Below, piece by piece: positions 1 through 6,511 of a DNA stretch of 11,731 nt (the stretch's first letter is position 1; each line of letters starts with the position of its first letter). Origin of the DNA: JAGVYE01 sp964502785 (lineage in GTDB: Archaea > Nanobdellota > Nanobdellia > Woesearchaeales > GW2011-AR9). The DNA is taken from the NCBI GenBank assembly GCA_964502785.1, contig CAZCXW010000042.1, positions 1-11,731 of the forward strand, given 5' to 3'. The notes under the pieces are model-generated. The model made no database searches, was not told the DNA's origin, and was given only the letters and a program-made list of their open reading frames with translations. The translations under genes and the position numbers were made by a program.

Positions 1-76
1 GTTCTTTTGGAATCATGTCTTTTATTGACTGCGGGATGAGCCAATTTTGGTTTTTATGAGAAGTTATGTATGCCAT
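1..76 (-). CDS. Transposase, N-terminal fragment (runs off the left edge)
   Basis: Read on the minus strand from an ATG at 76-74, the first 25 codons begin MAYITSHKNQNWLIPQSIKD and continue to the window edge. The pattern 'NQNWLIPxSIKDMIPKE' is what I know from the N-terminal (DUF772-type) region of IS1182/IS5-like DDE transposases, in which the first residues precede a conserved 'lP.si.d.iP.dh' segment. A purine-rich ribosome binding site (GAGGTG, minus strand, 86-81) sits four bases before the ATG, which supports this start. The catalytic DDE residues would lie outside the window, so activity cannot be judged. Its 5' side faces the truncated surface gene at 155, so the element's end lies between about 77 and 220. 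The family assignment rests on 25 residues only. Confidence 0.62.
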   Translation of the reverse strand, partial: MAYITSHKNQNWLIPQSIKDMIPKE

Positions 77-93
77 TTTGCACCTCTTTTTAT

Positions 94-154
94 TGCAAGA
101 AAATAAACAACGATTTATTTTCTGCACAGAAATGAAGTAGTTTCTTCATTTCTT
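94..154. repeat. Two tandem perfect hairpins
   Basis: Hairpin 1 is AGAAAATAAA (98-107), a six-base loop, then TTTATTTTCT (114-123). Hairpin 2 is AGAAATGAAG (128-137), a six-base loop, then CTTCATTTCT (144-153). Both have ten perfect pairs and six-base loops, and they start exactly 30 bases apart. Each stem can be extended by three more pairs past a single unpaired base: TGC/GCA around the first (A97 bulged) and CAC/GTG around the second (T154 bulged). They lie directly upstream of the transposase start. They could be insertion-sequence end structures or hairpins that block transcription entering from outside; the sequence does not decide. Confidence 0.7.
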
Positions 155-952
155 GTGACGATAAAGTTTTATTTTATAGACGAGAAAAAGTATTTAAAAC
201 TTGTGAATTATGGGACGGTCTGGGGGATTAACATTACAGTGAATGATTCCACTAGTGGTCGGGCGATTACGTTTGTGGATGTTGACATCTTTGAGAAGCA
301 AACGTTGAATCTATCTTCGTTTTTTACAGGAAGTGATCTGTTGGGGATTGATGCAAACCAGTATCAAGCGTTTAAGCAGAAGACGGGATTAGACAAAACG
401 ATTGTGACGATTCCTACTCCCGATGGAATAGTTGATGCGGTGTTACAACATTGTGAAGATGATGGAACAGATTGTGAGGATGTCACGAGTGAAGTAACAT
501 GTACATTTAGTGCGACGGATACAGAGTGTGAAGTTCCTGATGCGGTAGGCTTAGGGTTTTCAAGTTATAAAACTACGACCTCTTCTGGGAGCAGCAGCAG
601 TAGCAGTTCTTCAAGCAGCGGTGGTGGCGGTGGTGGCGGCGGCGGAAACAGCAACTTGCCGGTGCCAAAGAAAACTCCAACCACTACTGAAACTGCGAAA
701 GGATCTGCTGGCGGAGCTGGTGGCGGAGCTTCCGGCAGCGGACAGCAGGAAGCAGGAGCGCAGCAAGAAGCTGGGGCACAAGCTGGCGGAGAAGCTGTTG
801 GTCAGGAAGCAGGACAAGAAGGGCTTGCCGGAGCAGACGTTAGCAGCAAAGGAAGTGTTGTTGGAACGGCACTCTGGGCAGTTGTGGTCTTTGTCGTTGC
901 CTTGGCTCTGACGTTCCTCGGAATGAGTTGGTATAAGAAAAGAGAAGAATAA
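155..952 (+). pseudogene. 5'-truncated surface protein: C-terminal domain, Ser/Gly stalk and membrane anchor
   Basis: The frame is open from 107 and its first usable start is a GTG at 155. The 265-residue product has no signal peptide and no ribosome binding site. From about residue 25 it matches the C-terminal module of the 1677-residue neighbour: a small domain with shared motifs VDIFEKQTLN, IGxDANQY.AFKQKTG and DVTSEVTCTFSAT. Then come 10 Ser, 9 Gly, an Ala/Gly/Gln-rich stalk and a membrane helix at about 238-259 ending KKREE. Homology stops upstream of about position 220, where the frame runs into DNA next to a transposase. The simplest reading is a relative of the big gene that lost its 5' end, by insertion of the element or by rearrangement. 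Without a signal peptide it is unlikely to reach the surface. It could still be expressed, so 'pseudogene' is my inference. Confidence 0.72.
632..828 (+). repeat. Copy 1 of a 197-base identical block (stalk-coding)
   Basis: This stretch is identical, base for base by eye, to 5860-6056 (constant offset 5228). It codes for the end of the Gly run and the stalk from NSNLPVPKKTPTTTETAKG onward. The next 124 bases to the stop codon differ at about 11 positions, and the domain-coding part upstream differs far more, including at many third codon positions. Confidence 0.93.
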
Positions 953-967
953 TTCTCTTCTTTTTTT
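941..967 (+). terminator. Hairpin plus T-run after the truncated gene
   Basis: AGAGAA (941-946) can pair with TTCTCT (953-958) around the stop codon. The stem runs into a TC-rich then seven-T stretch (up to 967). A second small hairpin, ACTGC/GCAGT at 994-1005, is followed by eight T from 1011. Either could end transcription; T-runs alone are often enough in archaea. Confidence 0.5.
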
Positions 968-1068
968 ATATTGTTTGTTAGGTGTAAATTCCTACTGCTT
1001 GCAGTGATTGTTTTTTTTATTTTTTCATTCCAATTTTAAATTAATTACTTCTCTCAAATGAAAACAAA

Positions 1069-1080
1069 GATATATAAACT
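1069..1080 (+). promoter_or_regulatory. TATA box for the 1677-residue surface protein
   Basis: GATATATAAACT is a strong archaeal TATA-like element with an A-rich (BRE-like) stretch just before it. It lies about 70 bases before the ATG at 1147, so transcription should start near 1100, leaving a leader of about 45 bases. A ribosome binding site GGTG at 1135-1138 sits eight bases before the ATG, so this gene is probably not leaderless. Confidence 0.6.
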
Positions 1081-1146
1081 TCTTTTTTGTTCTAGAAGTT
1101 AGTTTGTATCCATTATCGTCGATAAAAAAAGAAGGGTGAAAAATAG

Positions 1147-4100
1147 ATGGCAAATATACAAAACAAACTTTTTAGATTTATACAAACCATTTTTATAATG
1201 TCTTTATTTTCGGGAATTCTTGTTTCTGCGCAAACAATTTATGGGAATGTAACGCTGACAGATTTTACGAGCAATAGTTCAGCGATGTATAATTTTACTA
1301 ACCAGTCGCATAACCCACTAGGGTATATCAAGTTTGATAATTATTCTTCTTTTGCGGGTAATTTATTTGTTCTGAATGGCGGGGTTAACAGCGCAAAGAT
1401 GTTGTTTATGGGTTTCTGGTCGCAGGATGATCAAGGGGCTGATTTCCGAAGCGATTTTGTGCGGGTGCCAAATTTATCGTATAGCGATCCTTTTATTCAT
1501 CACAGCGGTTATGAAGGGCCGATTGATTGGCAGGTTCATGTCGGAGATGTTGTGGCTATCCAAATGCCGGATAATACGACGGCTGCTTTATTTGTTAAGA
1601 ACTTAACTGTTGGAACTTCAATCACTTTTGAATATATGTATAATAATGTTGCTAATAACTTCACAATGATTTCTGCAAGTCTCATTACAGGCTGCGCGCA
1701 AAATACAACGGCGAGCGCTTGTTTTAGTAATCCTTCATTTACCAATTGTTTCTGGCAGAGCGGGATATGCAAGCAGGCGCATGCAGATCATTTTGATGAT
1801 CATGACTTAGCAGAGTGTGAAATTCTGCCAAAAGTTGCATGCGATTATATAAACAGCTCATTCTGTTCATGGGACTGGAGCCAGGGAGCAAATGGGTTAT
1901 GCGTACGGCAAAGCCTTTTCCATACCTCTTATGGGTATAACTGTACTGCAATTACCAATCATACTTTTTGCGCAAACCAGACTTTTACAGAAGGAACCGG
2001 GTTATGCACCTGGAATGCAACGATTGGCAGATGTTTGACAAATCTTTCGAAGACATTCCAAGATGTTGTAGATCCGCCTGTCTTTAATTGCGAGGCGACT
2101 GGATATATTAATAATCAATCTGATTGTCTGAGGTTAGCTAATGATTACTTTTTGCCTTGCGGATGGAACAATAAAACAAATAAATGCGCCAACCTTTTCT
2201 TTGATTTCGGAAGGTTTAATGATTTCAGCGAGGTAACCAGCTCGGATTCGTGTTCTATCGTCGGTGGAACGTGGAAAACAGAAAGCACATACGATCCTTT
2301 GACGAGTAAGTTATCCTCGGAGCAATGGTGCGAGTTTGGCACGACTGTCACAAAGTTTGATCAAATAGGGTCAGGAGCTCACGACTATCAAGGGACTGCT
2401 AACCAATTGCCTGATTGTAATAGGGAATGCTGGGGTTGTGAATATCAATCTAATGGGAGCCGCTGGAGTTCAGTGTCTGACGGGCAAAGCCGATGTGAAT
2501 CTTCTTCGGCTGGTTGTTTGTGGACGACTAATCCTAATGCCTTTAATGGGCAGGGATGGTGTTCTCCGAGATGGTCAACAGGCGGCTTTGATTGCAGCAA
2601 GTCTTGCGGTGATTGCAACCTCATGCCTAATCCCCGATCTTCCTGTCAGAACTCTTCCGCAGTTTGCCGATGGGATAATGTAACAAATGCTTGTCTTGGC
2701 ACTGGCACGCAAAGTTGCGGTCAAAGCTGTTTTCAATGTAATAATCAAGCATCCTGCCAAAATACAACTTCACAAGGTGGATGTATTTGGGATGGCTCCA
2801 CTAATTTCTGTGAACCCAAAGGCGGCAACTTTGAAATTTGTTTTGATGGTATAGATAATGATGATAATAATTTAATTGATTGCGCAGATTTCAAATGTAT
2901 AACCGACCCATTCTGCAGTGGCGGCATCACGGATCCGGATAATTGCTTACAATATGAACCTGGCAAATATGGCGGAGTCACGAATGCGCAAGCGAATTGC
3001 ACGGCTATTGCCGGATGCACATGGGGTGCTGATGATTTTGGTTATGTGTCTTGCAAACCTGCATTTACGCAATGTTGGGAGAATGCGACCATGGAACACA
3101 ACCAAACGGCATGTGAAGCTTGGCGCAGTGGTTCAATCTGCAAGTTTCAAAGCGATAATGAATGTGTTGTAAATTCAACTATGATGGTAAGCTGCTTTGC
3201 AGAAGTTACTGCCATAGGCTGTAATGCGATTACTGGCTGCAAGTGGAATACGGGGAGAGGTGGATGTGACGTGAATGTATTCGTTACATGCATACAAAAT
3301 GATACAGCGCAGGCAAATCAATCTGCTTGTGAGGGAGCAGGCTGTTATTGGGCTGGAAATCAAATAGTGCCTATAGGGCCTGGTTTTGTAGCTCCTCGTT
3401 GTCTCGACCCTTCCGCTAATCCTTATATTGTCGATGCGGCAAATTGCACGGCGAATGCAACACGGTTCGGAGCTGGTTCTTTAGTCTGGACCACTGGATA
3501 TTGTAAACCTAAAGATGGCATCAGCGACTGTTTTGAGAATGATGGGGATGTCACGGCCTGTAAAGCAAACACAAATTGTGTTTGGATACCGCAACACGGA
3601 GATTTACGAAATGATGATCCGTCAAATAATGGCACTATTTTCACAGGTCAAAGCTGGATCGCCATAGGGTTGCAGAAGCCTGTCGTTAGCGATACCTCTC
3701 AAAATGAGTCCATTTATGCGGTTAATGCTACCAACACGAATTTCAGTTCTAACAGCTATGTCCGCATCGAGATGAGCGCAGATGCGAATACTAGAATAAT
3801 GACAGCGCGTAACTATACTCAGATTGTTTGCGGGCAGAATAATGGAACTCAGGTAACTGTTCCGTTTTTCTATAATTACACTAATAGCAGCTGCAACCAA
3901 GCGTATGCTGGCAATTGTCAGGGTTTCAAAAGGGATTATACCTGTGATGCTGTAATACATTTCTTTTTTAATGTCACGACAGGTTCACTGGAATTGCTTT
4001 GGACGAAAGACAAAGGTACACTGTTCTTAGATGCGATTAATAATAATTCTAACGTGACGGATACCACAAATGTAAGCACGGTTATTATTAATGGTATACT

Positions 4101-6180
4101 TACAGATCAAATCCCTGAAGCATCTACAGCAAATGATTCAAGGACAAATGCGACACGGGTTTTCACGCAATCGGGCTTGTGTGAAACTGCAGTGGGGAAC
4201 AGGTTCTTCAGCGGCATGGATTCAGAGCCTCCGCTTGCTATTGCTTCAGATAGTTCAGGCGATATAGCAACAGGATACTTGGACATTGTAGGTATAGGGC
4301 TTAAGAAATCTCCAGAAGCGTATTCATATGGCATCCCGACTAGAAATATGAGCGACTCTATTCTCTGTAAAGGGGTCCGATTGTCAAATGGGGCCATTGG
4401 AAATGGAACAAACACATCCAAGTACTTCTTGTACGTAGATACTAATGGTGTTTCGACTGGGGGCTGTGCGGCTCAGGACGATTCTTCAAAAGTCGGGTTT
4501 GAGTACTTTTTTAAGTATGTTGGTGAAGTGGATGGATCCGGCAGGTTAAAGGAGACATACTTGACGTCAAGCTGCAGCAGCGGTAATTGGATTTCTTCCA
4601 GCGTACCGTTTAAGTCTCACACCCAAAAAGGATGCGACTTTGTCGGCGGGCCAATTTTCGGAATTGATAAAAATACTTTTACGAGCAAGAGCGATGTCAA
4701 TGCCACTGCTTCATGGAGAGCATATGCCACGAGCGCCGGATTGGGAGGAAATGCATCGAATATTACTGATAGTGTAGGTCCTGGTTCAGCAAGTTTCAAA
4801 AATATTGGCTTTGAACTTGTTGACTGTTCCAGCACAGGACAAAAAGATAACTCTCAATGCACGAAATTTAAGCAATACGGTTGCTTTCCAGGGGAGTTTG
4901 GGCCGGCATGCAAAGATAACATTGATAATGATGGAGACGGTGTTACAGACTGCAGTGATACAGATTGCCTTTACGATCCGTTCTTCTGCAGCGGCAGTTT
5001 TGCAGCGCGTGCCGATGACAGCGCTGCGCCGAGCATCGCTTGGAACAAAATCAACAATAAAGTTCCGACATCGTTAAATTTCATCTTTGATACGGATGAG
5101 CCATCGAATGGAACGGTCAAGTATTACTACAATAGCACGACATGTGCGACGTTGAATCGGACGATTAATGATACTGGTCTTGCGGATGGTGATACCTTTA
5201 ATGATTTCAGGCCGCATCACGTAGCAGAGTTGTCTGGATTGTCAGCAAACACAACATATTATTACAAATTAAATGTGTGTGATCCTTCGGGAAATTGCGC
5301 AGTCAGCCAATGTAGTAATATTACGACGGCAACAAAGCATACGAATATAACGTTTAAAATAGATTTGCCTCCAAACTGGACGATGACTATTCCTTCGCTT
5401 AATTTGACGAATTTCAGCGGTGACTATGCGTTGAAGGCATCGACTGAAAAGTTGAGTAATATGAATATAAGCATCAATGATACACAAACCAATAGGTCAA
5501 TTATCTTTGAAGGAGTAGACATCTTTGAAAAGCAGACGCTTAATATCTCTGACTTTTCTACCGATAGTTCATTGATCGGGTTAGATGCGAATCAGTACGT
5601 TGCATTTAAACAAAAGACTGGTATGGAAAGAGCCATCGTGCGTATTCCCACGACAACGCAGCACACGGTCTTGCAGCACTGTGATGATAATGGTCTTAAT
5701 TGCCAGGATGTAACCAGTGAAGTCACGTGCACGTTTAGCGCAACGTCAACGGAATGTATCGTTCCCGATGCTGTAGGATTAGGGTTTTCAACCTATAAAG
5801 GAAGCAGCAGCAGTAGTAGCAGTAGCAGCAGCAGCAGCAGCTCTTCAAGCGGTGGTGGCGGTGGCGGCGGCGGAAACAGCAACTTGCCGGTGCCAAAGAA
5901 AACTCCAACCACTACTGAAACTGCGAAAGGATCTGCTGGCGGAGCTGGTGGCGGAGCTTCCGGCAGCGGACAGCAGGAAGCAGGAGCGCAGCAAGAAGCT
6001 GGGGCACAAGCTGGCGGAGAAGCTGTTGGTCAGGAAGCAGGACAAGAAGGGCTTGCAGGAGCAGATGTTAGCAGCAAAGGAAGTGTTGTCGGAACGACGC
6101 TCTGGGCAGTTGTAGTCTTTATCGTTGCCTTGGCTCTGACGTTCCTCGGAATGAGCTGGTATAAAAGAAGGGAAGAATAA
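1147..6180 (+). CDS. Giant cysteine-rich membrane-anchored surface protein
   Basis: A 1677-residue secreted protein. Residues 1-28 are a signal peptide (hydrophobic 11-26, likely cut VSA/Q). A beta-rich N-terminal domain follows to about 180. Residues 183-815 hold a dozen or more units of the form C-x(n)-C-x(n)-C-x-W-x(n)-C, probably disulfide-bonded and PSI/plexin-like in cysteine spacing. Calcium-loop-like motifs DGIDNDDNNLIDC (about 567) and DNIDNDGDGVTDC (about 1257) each end in DPF(F)C. A beta-rich section covers 820-1250, and an FN3-like domain about 1291-1395 ('AELSGLSANTTYYYKLNVCD'). The C-terminal domain shared with the upstream fragment is 1398-1551, then 16 Ser, 8 Gly, an Ala/Gly/Gln stalk and a membrane helix (1650-1671) ending KRREE. 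N-x-S/T sequons are very frequent. This fits an exported, glycosylated cell-surface protein; adhesion is an inference. I know no characterised protein with this layout. The ATG is supported by GGTG eight bases upstream and by the signal peptide. Confidence 0.88.
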   Translation: MANIQNKLFRFIQTIFIMSLFSGILVSAQTIYGNVTLTDFTSNSSAMYNFTNQSHNPLGYIKFDNYSSFAGNLFVLNGGVNSAKMLFMGFWSQDDQGADFRSDFVRVPNLSYSDPFIHHSGYEGPIDWQVHVGDVVAIQMPDNTTAALFVKNLTVGTSITFEYMYNNVANNFTMISASLITGCAQNTTASACFSNPSFTNCFWQSGICKQAHADHFDDHDLAECEILPKVACDYINSSFCSWDWSQGANGLCVRQSLFHTSYGYNCTAITNHTFCANQTFTEGTGLCTWNATIGRCLTNLSKTFQDVVDPPVFNCEATGYINNQSDCLRLANDYFLPCGWNNKTNKCANLFFDFGRFNDFSEVTSSDSCSIVGGTWKTESTYDPLTSKLSSEQWCEFGTTVTKFDQIGSGAHDYQGTANQLPDCNRECWGCEYQSNGSRWSSVSDGQSRCESSSAGCLWTTNPNAFNGQGWCSPRWSTGGFDCSKSCGDCNLMPNPRSSCQNSSAVCRWDNVTNACLGTGTQSCGQSCFQCNNQASCQNTTSQGGCIWDGSTNFCEPKGGNFEICFDGIDNDDNNLIDCADFKCITDPFCSGGITDPDNCLQYEPGKYGGVTNAQANCTAIAGCTWGADDFGYVSCKPAFTQCWENATMEHNQTACEAWRSGSICKFQSDNECVVNSTMMVSCFAEVTAIGCNAITGCKWNTGRGGCDVNVFVTCIQNDTAQANQSACEGAGCYWAGNQIVPIGPGFVAPRCLDPSANPYIVDAANCTANATRFGAGSLVWTTGYCKPKDGISDCFENDGDVTACKANTNCVWIPQHGDLRNDDPSNNGTIFTGQSWIAIGLQKPVVSDTSQNESIYAVNATNTNFSSNSYVRIEMSADANTRIMTARNYTQIVCGQNNGTQVTVPFFYNYTNSSCNQAYAGNCQGFKRDYTCDAVIHFFFNVTTGSLELLWTKDKGTLFLDAINNNSNVTDTTNVSTVIINGILTDQIPEASTANDSRTNATRVFTQSGLCETAVGNRFFSGMDSEPPLAIASDSSGDIATGYLDIVGIGLKKSPEAYSYGIPTRNMSDSILCKGVRLSNGAIGNGTNTSKYFLYVDTNGVSTGGCAAQDDSSKVGFEYFFKYVGEVDGSGRLKETYLTSSCSSGNWISSSVPFKSHTQKGCDFVGGPIFGIDKNTFTSKSDVNATASWRAYATSAGLGGNASNITDSVGPGSASFKNIGFELVDCSSTGQKDNSQCTKFKQYGCFPGEFGPACKDNIDNDGDGVTDCSDTDCLYDPFFCSGSFAARADDSAAPSIAWNKINNKVPTSLNFIFDTDEPSNGTVKYYYNSTTCATLNRTINDTGLADGDTFNDFRPHHVAELSGLSANTTYYYKLNVCDPSGNCAVSQCSNITTATKHTNITFKIDLPPNWTMTIPSLNLTNFSGDYALKASTEKLSNMNISINDTQTNRSIIFEGVDIFEKQTLNISDFSTDSSLIGLDANQYVAFKQKTGMERAIVRIPTTTQHTVLQHCDDNGLNCQDVTSEVTCTFSATSTECIVPDAVGLGFSTYKGSSSSSSSSSSSSSSSSGGGGGGGGNSNLPVPKKTPTTTETAKGSAGGAGGGASGSGQQEAGAQQEAGAQAGGEAVGQEAGQEGLAGADVSSKGSVVGTTLWAVVVFIVALALTFLGMSWYKRREE
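5803..5874 (+). repeat. Ser/Gly codon repeat (16 Ser, 8 Gly)
   Basis: A run of AGC/AGT/TCT/TCA codons (5803-5850) is followed by GGN codons (5851-5874). The corresponding tract in the truncated copy (590-646) has 10 Ser and 9 Gly. The tract therefore differs in length between copies, as expected of slippage-prone triplet repeats. It encodes a flexible linker between the last folded domain and the stalk. Confidence 0.85.
5860..6056 (+). repeat. Copy 2 of the 197-base identical block (stalk-coding)
   Basis: Direct-repeat partner of 632-828 in the same orientation, with its first bases about 5.2 kb from copy 1. Recombination between the two would delete or duplicate almost all of the 1677-residue gene. 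Confidence 0.93.
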
Positions 6181-6212
6181 TTTTTTTCTTTCTAATTTAT
6201 TTTTTATTTTTG
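6179..6212 (+). terminator. T-rich terminator after the giant surface gene
   Basis: Immediately after the TAA (6178-6180) come runs of seven, six and five T separated by few bases. No strong hairpin is needed or seen. This is the usual form of an archaeal terminator. Confidence 0.55.
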
Positions 6213-6275
6213 TTTGCTTAAATATTTTGTAATAATCGTGTTTTTCTAACAATTTCTATCGGTTAGTTATACGTC

Positions 6276-6290
6276 CTGCCCTTGTTACAG
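6276..6290 (+). repeat. 15-base direct repeat, copy 1
   Basis: CTGCCCTTGTTACAG, exactly repeated at 6409-6423. Here it is followed by CAGTG; in copy 2 it is followed by TG. The copies therefore align over about 17 bases if a three-base CAG insertion is allowed in copy 1. Confidence 0.8.
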
Positions 6291-6406
6291 CAGTGTGTAC
6301 ATCTGACTGATATTGATTAACGCTAAAAACAAAAATTATTTAATTTATAACTTGAAATTACAACTTTCTTTCATTGGATACTAATTTTTAATCAGTCATT
6401 TATTAA

Positions 6407-6432
6407 CACTGCCCTTGTTACAGTGCTTTTTT
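6407..6432 (+). terminator. Hairpin plus T-run containing 15-base repeat copy 2
   Basis: CACTG (6407-6411) pairs with CAGTG (6421-6425) around a nine-base loop and is followed by six T (6427-6432). The repeat CTGCCCTTGTTACAG occupies 6409-6423. The position fits a second, downstream terminator, or a regulatory site 30-40 bases before the next TATA box. Confidence 0.45.
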
Positions 6433-6460
6433 GATTTTCGTACTTTTGAGTGAGAACGTA

Positions 6461-6472
6461 AAATTTAAATAA
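6461..6472 (+). promoter_or_regulatory. TATA box for the propeller surface protein
   Basis: AAATTTAAATAA lies about 45 bases before the GTG at 6512, placing the transcription start near 6493 with a leader of about 20 bases. That leader contains the ribosome binding site AGGAG (6501-6505), six bases before the GTG. Confidence 0.55.
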
Positions 6473-6511
6473 GATAAGTTTTCTCTTTCTTAGATTAAAG
6501 AGGAGATATTT

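Larger units (their letters stand above)
1..154 (-). mobile_element. End of an insertion sequence (boundary uncertain)
   Basis: The transposase start at 76-1 and the hairpin-rich DNA behind it (94-154) are best read as one end of an insertion sequence whose body lies left of the window. The right boundary is not resolved: I see no terminal inverted repeat pair or target duplication because the other end is missing. It may lie anywhere from about 154 to 220, where clear homology of the next reading frame to the big surface gene begins. Confidence 0.45.
6181..6511. other. 331-base AT-rich intergenic region
   Basis: I find no credible gene here on either strand. It holds the T-rich terminator, two copies of a 15-base repeat (6276-6290 and 6409-6423), a hairpin plus T-run (6407-6432), and the promoter and ribosome binding site of the next gene. 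No RNA gene could be recognised. Confidence 0.6.

Noticed and set aside
621..911. Open frames in the other phase and on the other strand over the Ser/Gly stalk (also 5852-6115 and 5845-6252)
   Set aside because: They arise from repetitive codons of the stalk. Both copies show the same shadows because the DNA is identical, and the real frame contains a convincing membrane helix.
2400..3600. DNA-level tandem repeat or CRISPR-like array in the cysteine-rich region
   Set aside because: The repeats are visible only in protein. At the DNA level the units differ in length and sequence and have no constant spacer pattern.
6181..6511. A small RNA gene in the long intergenic region
   Set aside because: I saw no box C/D pattern, no tRNA-like fold and no extended conserved hairpin, only the short repeats and terminator-like elements listed.
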